Counted from the first letter of the stretch, positions 34,773-46,991 are shown. The stretch is DNA of 64,000 nucleotides from Excoecaria cochinchinensis (GCA_947683425.1 CANTUQ010000003.1:186001-250000), one strand, 5' to 3'. The notes: generated from the sequence alone by a model not told the origin. Program-made: numbers and translations.

Positions 34773-34958
34773 AGGGTAGTTAAAAAACTACCAGTACTAC
34801 CTATAAATTAAGTTGTGTAAAATTTATGGGGAGATAAGACTTATGAGAAGAAATAAAAAAAATTATCAAAGAATTTTTTTCTTGGAGAATTGACCAAACA
34901 AAAGTGAAAAGTGAATTCTAAGTGAAAGAAGAAAAATCTGCAAAATGGTACATATATA
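34773..34958. other. Short intergenic stretch
   Basis: AT-rich sequence between the CACTA end and the copia LTR; nothing recognised. Confidence 0.5.
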
Positions 34959-35087
34959 TGTTGGGATTCAATGGAAATAGTTGTTTATGTATTGAAGTGA
35001 TTATTTTTTTCATTAGTGTTAATGTATTAGAAATCTTGGAAAATTAATTTTATAGAATTTAGTGTTCTATAAATTTTAACATTAACA
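34959..35087 (+). mobile_element. Short 5' LTR of a Ty1/copia element
   Basis: 129 bp starting TGTTGGGATTCAATGG and ending ATTAACA, directly followed by a Met-tRNA primer-site look-alike (TATCAGAG). The start and the position are typical of copia elements. No matching 3' LTR was found in the window. Confidence 0.55.
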
Positions 35088-35103
35088 TTAGTATCAGAGT
35101 ATG
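35088..35103 (+). other. Copia primer binding site (initiator Met tRNA type)
   Basis: TTAGTATCAGAGTATGG resembles the standard copia TGGTATCAGAGC signal with one or two changes. Confidence 0.6.
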
Positions 35104-35799
35104 GTTTAGATATATATGTGTTAATCTATATTTATAAGGTATGAAAAACGTTTTTGGTTTGATTTTTGCCATTAATTCTTTGATTTTCTTGTTTATGAAT
35201 ACATGTTGAGCATGCCTACTTTAATCTTAGTTTTCTTATTGAAAACTTATTGTTATTTGAGTCTTTAAGAAACCTTTGGATAATAGACATCACAAGTTTT
35301 AAAACGGTATATTATACACATGATTTGAATGTATAATAAGTAACTTATAGCGTTTCAAAATTTGAACAAAATTATGTGCGAATATGAAATTTTGTGGGTG
35401 TTTATAGGTTGAACATTAGAGAAACGACGAGTCATTTTTATGATTTCATCTAGTGAACAAAATGTAGTTTTTGTGAAACTACATGTTAGTCCTAATTTTT
35501 GAGAAACTATATGTCGATTAACCTTGTGTTTTTTGAAACTAGATGTCCTTTTGTGAAAGGATATGTCATTTGCGTTTATTTTTTATGAGAGTTCATGTCT
35601 TTTTGTGAAAGGTTGGCCTTAGTTTTTTTGTAATAGTACATATATTTTTGTGAAAGTACATGTCATTTTGAAAAATTATATGCTTTTTGGCCTTTAATTT
35701 GAACAAATTGGAATGTCTGTATTAATCACGGATTAAACTCATGATCTATGGATTGTAAAAGGATATTAGTTAAATGAAAAAAATCATCAAATATTAAAT
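35104..35799 (+). other. Degenerate copia internal region
   Basis: AT-rich, stop-filled sequence. Short repeats of TGTCNTTTTGTGAAA are seen at 35520-35670. The expected gag part is not recognisable. Confidence 0.4.
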
Positions 35800-36912
35800 G
35801 TCATTTCTTATTACTTTGCATGGAATATTCCATTGCAATTAATTCATTTCGATATATGTGGTCCAATGAGTGTTAGGGCACGACATGGAGGTGTATATTT
35901 CATCACATTTATTGATGACTACACATAATTTGGTCATGTCTATGTGATTTTTCATAAGTCTAAAACTTTAAAGTGCTTAAAAAAAACATGAACTTATTGG
36001 AAAATCAATTAGACAAAGAAAGTCAAAACCTTAAGGATTGATTGTCGTAGTAAGTATTTATCAGAACAATTTAAGAAATTATGTGATGAAAAAGGCATAG
36101 ATAGAAAATTAACCATTCTTGGAACACCACAATAAAATGGTCTTGCTGAAAAGAGAAATAAAACTTTATTGGAAATGGTAAGGTATATGATGGCTGTAGC
36201 AAAATTTACTTGTCAACTTTTGGGGTGATGCCTTATTAACAGCCGCGAATGTATTGAATTTAGTACCCTCCGAATCAGTTTCATCCACTCCTTAAGAGTT
36301 ATGCACTGGCAAAAAACCTAATCTTAGTAATTTGAGACCATAGAGTTGTGCTGTATATGTTAATGATGCTTCACATAAACATGGAAAATTAGGCCCAAGC
36401 AGTAAAAAGAGCATATTTACAAGATACTCTGAATACTCAAAAGGATATCTTTTCATTGGTGAACAAGATAGTGAGAGTGTAATTGAATTTGAATCTCGGA
36501 ATGCCACTTTCATTGAAAATGATTTTCCAAGTAGGAATTTAAAAGATCAAGAAAGTACATCTCTTTATGGGTTAGTATATCAGAATACTTTGATAAATCA
36601 AGATAGCTTCGAAGATATTTGATCTAAGTGGGAGAAATGAAAGAGATGGTGAATTCATTTCACAAACACCATAAATAAATAATAAATTTGTTTCACAATC
36701 ACCTCAATTAAGGCAAAGTACTTGTGGAAATATTCCAGGACGTTTTTTTGATATTGAAGAAGGTGAAATTTTCTTGATTCCACCACAACATGAAAAAGTG
36801 CCTTGAGTAGTTCATGAAACTATTTATTACCTGCTAAAGATAAGTTGAGTGGGAGTTTTAAAGTTTTCGTGACTTTAAGATATTGCATAATGAATTAAAC
36901 TAAGCGATAATT
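35800..36912 (+). pseudogene. Ty1/copia integrase remnant
   Basis: Translation with frame changes gives LQLIHFDICGPMSVRARHGG and FITFIDDYT (first catalytic Asp region), then KYLSEQFKKLCDEKGI, TILGTPQ, NGLAEKRNKTLLEMVRYMM (Glu region) and the C-terminal GKLGPSSKKSIFTRYSEYSKGY. These are characteristic of copia integrase. Multiple stops and frameshifts make it dead. It is cut off by solo LTR E at 36918; RT and RNase H are not seen. Confidence 0.85.
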
Positions 36913-36917
36913 AGACA
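36913..36917. repeat. Target site duplication of solo LTR E (left copy)
   Basis: AGACA here matches AGACA at 56779-56783. Confidence 0.85.
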
Positions 36918-38187
36918 TGTAACACCCCTTATACCCCTTTCAGAGAACAAGAGACTGTACAACTAGATTATATGTTTAATAGCTAAGAATATAAAATTTT
37001 CTCATTTCAATACATAATCTATAAAATCTTATCAGAATCCATATTAATTTACATTACTCAAAAGATATCCCCGTAATACACATTTTGATTTTTGATCATT
37101 TGTATTAACATATATAGTTACAACTAAAAAGAAAAAAAAAACATCAAGTACAAAATTTATAACATAAGTAATCCTTACATATAGGTTCTTCTGCAGATGT
37201 GTTGGCCTTGACTAATGTGAGGTGGCCTTGGCTCTAACTTTACCTTCGGTACCTACACGGATAGAACACCCGTGCTAAGAGTAAAGCTTAGTGGAGAATC
37301 AACATGAAATGGACGATTACTCACAGTAGTCGACGAAATTAGACATACATAATGCATGCATAAATATAGATCATCACCCGATACATAATAAAGAGAATCC
37401 ATATAGCCATATTGAGAATTTTTTAGTTTATAGAAATGAGCACATAATGCTGTCACATAATTGCTTGCATTAACGCAGGGATGTGGATAATGAGAAGAGT
37501 AATAAACGTTGGTACAAATGGTGGTATCCGAAGATACAAACGGTGGTACGTGAAGGTACAATATACTTTAATCATATTATTCTTTTCTTTTGTGATGAGA
37601 ATGACCCAAACGGGGTTCACATGATAGAACAGTAGCTGCAGTAATCAGAGTCCTTATAGGCATGCCTATCTATACACCACTCGGTCTAAAGCAAGCAGGA
37701 AAAACATATAATTGGGTTTTAGCCACTTTATAGGTTTATCATATCGTGGCATCAAGTAAAGAGTTACACAGTACACATATATTCCTCAAATGGGTAATTC
37801 ATAGAGTAGGATGGAATTACAGTAACTATCATTTAGTAATGACAAACAATCTTTACATAAAATTCAATGTCATTTAATAGCAACAATTCAAAACAATTCA
37901 TGGGAACAGGGGTCACACGGCGGTAAGGAAAAGCCTGCCTGCTGTGTGGAAGGCTGGTAAATAAATATTATCAAAATAGAATGCTATTACACGGCGGTAT
38001 GGGCATTCCTGACCGTCGTGTAAAGGACACCACAAGGTGAGCAGGAAGTCCTGACCACCGTGTGGGGGTGTCCAAAATACAAGTTGCTGGATATAATACA
38101 TTTACATGGCGGCATAGACATGCCTGACCGCTATGTGTAATACCTCATAATCCATAAGCTAGATAGAATGCTTTTACACGGCGATAA
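36918..38187 (-). mobile_element. Solo LTR E, left part (3' end on the minus strand)
   Basis: Starts TGTAACACCCC on the plus strand, which is the reverse complement of a chromovirus LTR end (GGGGTGTTACA). The minus-strand box at 37240-37300 matches the CCACTAAGC/ACGG hairpin region of LTRs at 3650 and 55300. Positions 37912-38187 carry a GC-rich tandem motif (CACGGCGG...CCTGACCG(C/T)CGTGT). The sequence continues at 55728 after removal of chromovirus 2. Together the two parts make a solo LTR of about 2.3 kb flanked by AGACA at 36913-36917 and 56779-56783. Confidence 0.88.
37912..38187. repeat. GC-rich tandem/inverted motif array in LTR E
   Basis: Four units of CACGGCGGTA...TCCTGACCG(C/T)CGTGT, each able to form a hairpin between CACGGCGG and CCGTCGTG. 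The array is interrupted by the chromovirus 2 insertion and continues at 55723-55825. Confidence 0.8.
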
Positions 38188-38740
38188 TGTCACACCCCGT
38201 TTGCCCCCTACTGGTATGAACCCATTTGTGTGCGGATGCAATTGTATGCGTTCAGCATATCATAAGGGCATTTTTGGAATATTGCATGTTCTATGGGTAA
38301 TAATAGTGTATGGGTGCATGCATGGCAGTAGAGTGCATTTTAGGTGAGTTATGTTGTGTGCTTTGCTCACACCTTGGTAGGATGTGAGTATGTTGGGATT
38401 GCATTATGTGTGTGTGTTCATACCATTGTAGGGTGTGCATTAGTTGGGAGTGCATTGTGTGTGAGTAGTGCATGCTGGTTGAGTGTGAGTGGTCAAGTTC
38501 CAGCAATCTTAGGATGACATGTGGCTAGGGTTTTTGGAAATGGGTGTAAAAAGAAAGAGAAAGAAGGGGCAGCCACTTCTATTGCCTCTCATCCCATTTT
38601 CTCTTCCTCATTACTCCTTCTTCCTCTTTTCCCTTCCCAATTGTGTCCTGGTATTTGATTCAAATGATTTGTGGTGGAAATTGATCGCTCCTCAACCTCC
38701 GCTAGGTAAAGTTTTCTACATTTTCATCATATTCTTCATA
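38188..38740 (+). mobile_element. 5' LTR of chromovirus 2, first 553 bp only
   Basis: Begins TGTCACACCCC and matches 52958-53510 closely, with only scattered substitutions. At 38741 the sequence switches to the intron of the Tat antisense gene, so the rest of the LTR, the primer site and the start of gag were lost in one deletion. Confidence 0.9.
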
Positions 38741-38860
38741 TGGATTTTCACACTAGCTTTTCTTAGCGGGAGGTGCGTCCTTTCGGATTTTCAGACAACC
38801 CTTTGCCTTACTTTTGCCTGAAGTAAACCCTACTTACTCCAGCGGCCTTTTTTTTTTCAG

Positions 38861-39385
38861 ATCTGGCTGCAAGAGAAACTGAGGATGCTGTCTGAGCCAC
38901 CTCCTCGGGTCATTCCACAGTACTCGTTGAGCCATTTTCTTCCGCGTCGATGGCTATATGAGTGTGCCACTGTTGGTGAAGGCATTACCAGATTTGGCGA
39001 ACTGTCAGATGACGACATCAGTTTCATGTCTGCCTGGCTCCCACTGTCTCATGTGGTCATTGATGGGCCATCGGGGTGTGTTCCCCTCTGTGGGCTCCGT
39101 CAAGCCACCTTCTGCATTACCTCTCGATGTGTGCGTCAGCTCAGGATGACCCAGGATGTGGTGAGGGTTCCCTTATCTTTTTGGGGAGGAGCTCTTTCGG
39201 CTGCGTTTGCTTCTCGGTATCATGAGCTGTGGAGCAAGCTACCAGTGAAGACTTTTATTCAGAGGTTCGGTGATCACTCTGTGGCGTCAACCAGCGAGTA
39301 TAAGAAATGGGTCCTTAGTCCAGTATCTGATAATAGGACACGAGGGCTCAAGCATCTGGTTGGCGAGAGCAGTAGCAGGACTTAG
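38861..39385 (+). pseudogene. Antisense gene of Tat element B', exon 2 only
   Basis: Acceptor TTTTTTTTCAG at 38860 is followed by IWLQEKLRMLSEPPPR and GCVPLCGLRQATFCIT, ending at TAG 39383-39385. The 525-bp length and acceptor position equal exon 2 in B (10612-10088), and the frame is open. Intron sequence 38741-38860 also matches. Exon 1 and the donor are deleted, so it is a fragment. It lies antisense to the Tat gag-pol of the same element. Confidence 0.85.
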
Positions 39386-39773
39386 CTTAGCTCGCACATG
39401 TATTTCTTTTTGGTGCTACATTTCTTTTTAATGCAGAACTATAAAATGACGAAAATGAGCAGAATAATATTTGCTTTATTTCACGAAATTGTGTACATTT
39501 CCATGTAATTTCAGCATACATGATCAGTTTTGACATTAACTCGATTGTGTACACCCTATTAATACATGAAACCAAATTTTAACCGCATCAACTCCTGTTA
39601 CCAATCAAACCTCTCGGGTTTTCACGATTGGACATTTTCTCTCGTGCCTCTTATTTTTGCACAGGATGCCTTTTTTCGGTTTTCACCCTGTCGAGGCGCC
39701 CAATTTTAGCACGGCCGCCTTTTTTCGATTTTTAGCCTGCAGGGCATCTATTCTCTTCTTTTTATCTTGGTCT
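39386..39773 (-). other. Conserved non-coding spacer of B'
   Basis: The reverse complement of 39590-39775 carries the same paired GAAAACCGAAAAAAGGC units as 9730-9850 in B. No gene is present. Confidence 0.65.
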
Positions 39774-40740
39774 TTAGCCATGGAACCTTTTGAGTCTATC
39801 GACATTGACCGGCTCTTTGAATTCATTTCTGTTGCTATCCGACAAGATTGCAGCTCCTTTGGACATTAGCTTTTTAAGGATATATGGCCCTTCCCAGGTT
39901 GGTCTAAATTTTCCTCTGATATGCGGTATACCTGGTCTCATCTGCTTGAACACTAAGTCCCCTACCTTCAGCGGATGCTTTCTCACCTTCTTTCCGAATG
40001 TCCTGGCCAACCTCTTCTGGTAGATCTGATTGTGATAATAAGCCTTCAGCCTATTCTCATCCAGTAAGTTTAAATGCTGTAGCCTCTGTCGTGCCCATTC
40101 AGCCTCTGAAATTTTGGCTTCCATGACTACTCTTAGCGATTTGAGCTCTATCTCGACTGGTAATACTACCTCCGTCCCGTATACCAGAGAATATGGCGTG
40201 GTGCCCGTAGATGTCCTCACAGTTGTCCTGTATCCCCACAGAGCAAAGGGTAGCTTCTCTGCCCAGTCTTTGTAAGTTTGGACCATCTTGGATAGGATCC
40301 TCTTCACATTCTTATTAGCGGCTTCTACTGTCCCGTTAGCTTGTGGTCAGCAGGGAGAGGATCTATGGTGCTTGATACCATACTTCTCAAGGAGCTTCTT
40401 GGTTTCCACCATGAACTGTACCCCGTTATCAGACACTATGTGGTGAGGGAGGCCATATCTGCAGATCAGATTTCTCTCTATGAACTTGGCCATATCCCTT
40501 GCGTCAATCTTTTTGAAGGATTCTGCTTCTACTCCTTTGGTAAAATAATCAATTGCGACTATGATGTATCTGTCCGTTAGATGCCGTAGGGCGAATCTCT
40601 CCAATGATATCTATCCCCCAAGCAGCGAAAGGCCAAGTCAATGTCAGGTTGTGTAGCTCTGATACTGGCAGATGTCTCAGATCTACGTACTATTGGCATA
40701 ACTGGCATTGCTTGACATACCTTGAGCAATCATTGTCCAT
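39774..40740 (-). pseudogene. Tat element B' integrase
   Basis: The minus strand reads the zinc-domain tail near 40740-40700, the core with YIIVAIDYFTK and HHIVSDNGVQF (40604-40347), then after a stop the VEAANK region and the C-terminal part ending VNVDRLKRFHG at 39774. Stops near 40345 and 40606 and a frameshift before 40604 break it. The catalytic Asp, Asp and Glu positions are still recognisable. Confidence 0.9.
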
Positions 40741-40935
40741 CGTAAGCCAATAGAAGCCTTGCCTCATGATCTTCTTTGCCAGAGTTAAACAGTTCATGTG
40801 AGCCCCACAGACGCCTGCATGGGTCTCCTCCATCACCTTGCGGGCTTCTCTCTCATTCAAGCACCTGAGCTGAATCCCGTCTGCCTATCTTTTGTACAAC
40901 ACTCCTTCTAAGGATATGAACTGAGTAGATAGCTT

Positions 40936-41481
40936 TCAGATCACTCTCTGGTCTTTCTCGGTAGCTTCCTCTGGAAACCTAGCGTTTTCCAAATAGTTCA
41001 TAATGTCGAAGTACCATGGTTTTCCATCCGCCACTTCTACTTCCATTACTGGCTTGATCTCAAAGCTGGGTTTCTCGGAACTCGAAATCAGCACTGGCTT
41101 CATAGCTACCCCTTCAAGATTATCCCACATCGACACTAGGGTTGCCAATGTATCAACTAGACGATTCCCATCTCTTGGCACGAAGTGGAAAGTGCAGGTA
41201 TTAAATTGCCCACATATCTCTTTCAAATATTCAACATAGGGTACCGGCCGTTCTTCTTTTACAGCCCACTCACCTTGGATCTGATTAATCACCAAGGATG
41301 AGTCACCAAAGACTTCTACGTTCTTTGCCCCCAAAGCAGCTAAAGCTTCTAACCCTAACGTGCATGCTTCGTATTCGGCTTCATTGTTGGTTGCTTTGTA
41401 CCTCAGCTTCTTGGCTATGGGGAGTTTCTCATTATCCGGGGTCATCAAAATAATTCTAACTCCGGCCCCCTTGTTATTCAC
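40936..41481 (-). pseudogene. Tat element B' second RNase H (archaeal-type)
   Basis: Contains KATNNEAEYEACTLGLEAL, VFGDSSLVINQIQGEW and RDGNRLVDTLATL, the motifs of an RVT_3/archaeal-type RNase H with its acidic residues. It follows the ordinary gypsy RNase H (41602-41982), giving the double RNase H known from Tat-clade elements. In frame with the upstream part apart from stops. Confidence 0.88.
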
Positions 41482-41601
41482 TGCCCCGTCGAAGTGTAAC
41501 TGCCATCCTTGAACAGAAATCGCAACTATGCTCTCATCAGGAAAGGTGAACTCGGGGGTGTCCCCTTGAATGGGATGCTCGGCAAGAAATTCGGCTACTG
41601 C

Positions 41602-41982
41602 TCATCCCTTAATAGTTTTACGAGTGATGTATTCAACATCGAACTCTTGCAACAATAGCAGCCATCTCCCCATCTTACCAAGCAAAGACGGCGCTTCTTG
41701 CAAATATCTCAATGGATTCTGCTTGGCCACTGCCTGAACTTTGTATGAATGGAAATAATGCCTCAGCTTCTTTGACGCCCAAATCACTGCGAGGCAGATC
41801 TTCTCTACTTCAGCATATTTTATCTCATAAGCCACGAACTTCTTGCTGAGGTAATAAACTGCGAATTCCACTCCAAATTCATCCTCCTGAGCCATCATGG
41901 CACCCACAGAACTGCCTTCCACTGCCAGATACAGCTTAAGCGGCTTAACTAGTTGCAGCGGCCTCAACACTGGCGGGTTCAA
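41602..41982 (-). pseudogene. Tat element B' first (gypsy-type) RNase H-like domain
   Basis: LKLYLAVEGSSVGAMMAQED, FAVYYLSKKFVAYEIKYAEVEK and GRWLLLLQEFDVEY are the usual Ty3/gypsy RNase H landmarks, although the first catalytic Asp position reads Val-Glu here, so this domain may be inactive as in other Tat elements. It lies between RT and the second RNase H. Confidence 0.85.
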
Positions 41983-42027
41983 CAGATATTCCCTGATGCT
42001 GTCAAAGGCTTTCTGGCAGTCTTCGTT

Positions 42028-42891
42028 CTAGACCACAGGCTGATTCTTTCTGAGCAGCTTAAAAATGGGCTCGCATATCGAGGTGAGCTTGGCAATGAAT
42101 CGGCTGACATACTGTAGCTTGCCCAGGAAACTCCTTACATCTTTCTCCTTTTGCGGCATGGGCATCTCTCTGATGGCCTTTACCTTGTCCGGGTCAATTT
42201 CTATTCCCCTCTGGCTGACGACATGTCCCAACAGCTTCCCTGAAGTTACTCCGAAGATACACTTCTTTGGGTTTAGTCGCAGATTGTACTTATCAATCCT
42301 GGTGAAGAACTTCTCTAAAGCTTTAAAATGGCCCTCTCGGGTGGTGGACTTGACCATCATGTCATCGACGTACACCTCCACCTCGTTGTGGATAAGGTCG
42401 CCTAGAATCTTGGTCGCCATCCTCTGGTATGTGGCCCATGCATTTTTCAGGCAGAAAGGCATAACTTGATAGGCATAGGTCCCTCACTCTGTGATGAAAG
42501 CGGTCTTAACCCGATCAGCTATCTTGTTTAGGATTTGGTTGTAGCCCACATAACCATCCCCAAAGCTGTACATCGCGCAGTTGGCGACACTATCTATCAA
42601 CACATCAATGTGGGGTAGTGGAAAATCATCTTTAGGGCAGGCCTTATTCAGATCTCGATAATCCACACATACCCTGACCTTCCCATTTTTCTTCGCTATA
42701 GGGACTACGTTTGCCAACCACGTAGGATATTGCACTTCAATAAGGAACTTGGCCTCAATCTGCTGTCGAATCTCCTCCTTGACTTTGTCTGCCCATTCTG
42801 GCCTGAGTCTTATCAACTTCTGTTTCACAGGCTTAAAGTCTGGATAAGTCGGGATAGCATGTTCTGCTACGTCTCGGTCGATCCCCGGCAT
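42028..42891 (-). pseudogene. Tat element B' reverse transcriptase
   Basis: From 42891 the minus strand reads VKQKLIRLRPEWADKVKEEI, VCVDYRDLNKACPKDDFPLP and after a stop MPFCLKNAWATYQRM, then VEVYVDDMMVKS at about 42375, the catalytic Asp pair. The first half aligns with 8290-8738 in element B. RT makes the cDNA copy; a stop at about 42483 interrupts this one. Confidence 0.92.
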
Positions 42892-43166
42892 GTCTTCATA
42901 GGTCCAGGCAAAGACTTTTTTATGTTTTCTTATTATTCTCTCAAATTTTTCTCTCTCATCAGGAGTTATATTTGAATCTAATAGAATTTCCTTCGGATTT
43001 TTCGAGGTTCCAAGATTAAAAGGTGTTGTATCAGTGGAATCAATATCAAAATTGATGGAATATGATCATATTCATGCATGTTGAAATCATTGGAAACATC
43101 GCACAAGTAAGAGAAATCATTTGCCTTATTAATAATATTATAATTGCCATTTACATCATAAAAAAG

Positions 43167-44432
43167 TTATAGAATAAAAAGACAATCTAAGCTATAGTCT
43201 TCTTCTGCCTCCCTAGAGGTTGATACTGCTGCAGCTTGCTCATCGGCTTCTTGATTCAGCAGAGGCCCTTCAGGTATGTCTGAGGAAATCTTTAAATCCC
43301 CAATTCGCAATTCTGCTTCTGCCATCTTCTCTTTCCCCTTCATCCTGGCAAACAACATCTTTTTGGTGATAACCTCCTCGGGCTCACATCTGTCCCAAGT
43401 AATGCATTGAGTCATGACCTCTTCATCCCAGAAGTTATCACCGGTCTTGATAATCCCGACATCCCAATCAAATACATCGTTGTAGATCTCAAATTCGGGG
43501 ACAATCCTCCCATTTACCCACCGTGGCTTATCTTCACCAGTATAGGCGCATACCGAGGATGCAGGCATAAAGCTTTCTGAGATATGAGGGATCTTATCTG
43601 CCGTCTTCTTCTTGCCAAAATCGCCTCTGTACCCCAGACCCCTCCGATTCTTCTGACCTCGAGTGGTGATTGCAGTCTGCAGCCCCTAAGAGTTTCTACC
43701 CAAACCTGCTCCAGGGAGATAGTGCATCCTTTTTATCATGTTAACCACTGCTGGGTTATCCACCGGTCCGTGCTCTTCTCCTACCATTGACACGTGGAAG
43801 CCACTAAATGGCTGATTAGAAATCTCCAGAGCTGACACCCGATTCTCCCTGGCCGCCTTAATAGTTATCACCTCCCCTTCATGTGGGAACTTTATCATTT
43901 GATGCAGCGTGGATGGTACTCCTCCTAATCTGTGAAACCAAGGCCTCCCAAGCAGGGCTGAGAAATTAGCTCGGATGGGCAAAACCACAAACTCTACCTC
44001 CACCATAATGGGTCCCGTCTTGACCAAGGTCTTGAATGTTCCCGAGGCTTGTCTTCTTGAATTATCATAGGCTGTAATCGTCAAATCTGATTCACTGAGC
44101 ATATCCTCACTTAATCCAAAAGCCTGAAGAGCTATTAGAGGGCAAACATTGATAGAAGATCCATCATCTACCATAACGCAAGCGTTGTGCTTGTCGTTGA
44201 TCTGTGCTTTGATATACAGGGGTCGATTATGATCGCGGCCTTCGACCGGTAGGTCGGCATCAAAAAAAACCAATCTCTCCCCCGATCCTCCTTTAACTAG
44301 ACCCAAAAGTTCTGATGGGGAAATCGTGGTGGCAACAGTGGACTCAGTCAAGGCCTCTACTACTTTTTGCCTGTGAGAAGGGGACTGTCTTAAGAGATCC
44401 CAAATGGATATCTGAGCCGCGGACTTCTTCAA
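43167..44432 (-). pseudogene. Tat element B' protease and G-patch region
   Basis: VMVDDGSSINVCPLIALQAF marks the retropepsin-like active site (about 44175). FSALLGRPWFHRLGGVPS follows, and YLPGAGLGRNS is the start of a G-patch-like motif, broken by a stop at 43686. A linker (43568-43167) matches 7660-8000 in B, and 42892-43166 is a frameshifted acidic linker to RT. Confidence 0.88.
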
Positions 44433-46134
44433 CTATTTGACAATCGGGCTCTCCTCCAGCTCTTTTTTCGCCGACGTCTGCGCTGGTTCTGGTACCCTTG
44501 TGATCTCAAGAACCACTCTCCCACTTCTTGTCACAGCCCCTACCTCTTCTTCATCCTCATCAGATCTCCACAAATCAGAGCTCACCTCTCCTTCCTCTCC
44601 GGCCTCTTCACCACTCTCACTGCTCGACCAACAATCAATGGTCGCTACAACTGCTCTCTTTTCTTTATCTCAGAACCACCCACAGCAATACCCTTGCTCC
44701 CAAATAAATCCTGCAGTACATACCACTCTGGCAAGCTGGATCCAATCATAAAAATTGCTGGCGGTACGGCATTGTAACCAGGCTTCTTCTTGTCTTCCCT
44801 CTTCTCGAGGTCGAAAATTTGCTTGTCATCGATCAGATCTTGAATAGAGTGCCTCAGCGCCTTGCACTTGTCTGTTAGATGGCCTGTGTGCTAATGAAAT
44901 GCACAATATTCATTGTCCTTGTGACCTGGCTTCCCTTGTATCATAGCAGGCCTAGGAGCCAAAGGTTGCAACTTTCCTTCTTTCATCAATCTTCTTAAGA
45001 CCCAAGACAGTGGTCTTCCTAAGTTCGAAAACTTCCTCGGGGTAGTTGCGTCAGTAGCAGACACCTCAACCGTTCTTCTGGTTCTACCACTGGAACCAGT
45101 TGGCCTGCTGGTTCCCTGATCGGTACTAGCTCTCTTTGCAAAACTATCATTGTTGGCTTTCTAGGCCAGGAAATCTCCCTCCGCTTCAATGGCTATGTCT
45201 TTCAGAGACTCCCAATCCTTCAGCCCTTTCATCTTCAAACCATCCTTCAAATACGGGCTTGTGTTCTTGATAAACAGGCGGATCTGGTCTTGGGTGTCTG
45301 GCTTTCTTCGCATTTCCATTACCCTATTTCGCCAGCGGGTGAGATAGTCGTGGAAAGATTCCCCGGCCTTCTGCTGGAGCAATTCAAGGTCTTTAAGGGT
45401 CACCTCTATCCTGGTGTTGCAATCGTATTGTCTCAAGAACTCCTCTGTGAGTAGATCCCAATCTTCCTTAGTTTGACGATCGAGGCTATGGTACCAGTCG
45501 ATGGCAGGGCCAGTCAGACTCAAACAAAAGTACTCCACCTTCTGCCTTTTGGACAAAGTGGTCCCTTTCATGACCAGAGAATACTGCTTCACATGGGCAG
45601 TCGGGTCAGAAGTACTGTCGAATTTTGGCACATCAGGCATCTTGAAATTGTAAGGAATCTGGTCTTCTCCCTCCAACTCTTTGTCCTCCGGGCTCATCCC
45701 CTGACCTCTACTTAGCATATGGGCCATGGCTTCAAACCTTTCTTCCATCTTCTTCAGAATGAACTCATCGGTTTGAGGGGCCTTCCCTCTCTCAGACACA
45801 ACACTCATCTTGTCGTCTTCGTCATCCCTATCACCATCTATCCTCAGCGCTGGTCTTCTCCTCTGACCTCCCGAAGCTACTGACCTCAGCTCTATTGGTG
45901 GTGGCCGAATGGGCTCCTCTTGCCTCTCAGCCCTTTCCTCCTCTTGCTCATTTTGTCTTACGGGGGGAGGAGGTGGTGGATTCTGCGGAGCATTCTGTTG
46001 CCAAAGCAGTTAGCATGTTCATTATTCTGCCCTCAAACTCTTCGAACCGTCGACCCACTTCTTCTGCAATCATGGCCCTGGTGGCGTCATTACCCCTGGG
46101 TGAGTTTGCCATTTCAGATACTGTACAGCTGACT
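44433..46134 (-). pseudogene. Tat element B' gag
   Basis: Starts MANSPRGNDATRAMIAEEVG at about 46112. A frameshift near 45945 and further breaks follow. The gag core FKMPDVPKFDSTSDPTAH ... DWDLLTEEFLRQYDC lies at 45808-45161, and a zinc-knuckle-like segment near 44870-44930 is damaged. It aligns with 5089-6760 in element B. Gag forms the particle and binds RNA. Confidence 0.9.
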
Positions 46135-46991
46135 TCCGGTAAGATCTCTGGAAGGCCTTCTCTGTCTAGCAGTTCAGATGCAGGGACTCGGATCAATCGT
46201 CCGGTAGGCGCTCTAGTCCACCTAGGCAGATCTATAATGGCTGCAGGGACAAGGCGTTAGATGTGATGCATGGAATCCAGATGCAATGCGTGATCGTGAT
46301 ATGCAACACCCACAAAACACAAGCAGGCAGGTAGGTCCTTCCACCTTTTTTTCTCCCACACACGTGGTCGCGCAGTCTCTTTCCTAGGCGGGATTAGCCC
46401 AAGGGTCAGCGGGGGACCCAATGGACGCGCATGGTGCACGACAAAAAATTGGCAGCATGACACTCCTATGATAATGTATAAGCGAATGGATAATGATCAT
46501 CATGTATTCAGACATTCCAAAAATTTTGACATGGCCTTACCGGGGTATGAAAACCTTTAGGTAGGTTACCAAGCAAGACAATACATAAGGATCCATACAG
46601 CAAGCATAAAATTACGGTTCATATCACCTATGGAAAGTAGCTACGGCCATTACATGAGCTTTAGACAAGGGAGATGTTACTTTAGGGCTACCCAAGCATG
46701 ATCCCTGCCGACAGGTCTAGCTCATCACGAGCATAACAACCGATCAGGTCATCATTTGATATACCATTAGGTACGAAGCTTGGGCTGGTGATTATCCTTA
46801 ACACTTCCCCACATTGAGTGAACGTAGGGTTGTGCTTCGGGAATGCAGCAAGGTTAAGAAGGGACCAGTCTAGCATATTATAAGGCTCTAATGGGATGTA
46901 AATGCAAATTTGAAAGAAAGTGAATTTATGAATTAAACTTTAATCATAAATGTTAAGCGAGGTATTTTCAAATCGAAGTCTCGAACCATAA
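46135..46991 (-). other. Leader of Tat element B'
   Basis: Untranslated stretch between primer site and gag; parts match 4581-5088 in B. No gene is supported. Confidence 0.65.

Noticed and set aside
38519..38821. 100-aa ORF starting MWLGFLEMGVKRKRKKG, duplicated at 53289
   Set aside because: Duplicate because both lie in the two LTR copies of chromovirus 2; at 38741 it crosses into Tat intron sequence. LTR leader, not a gene.
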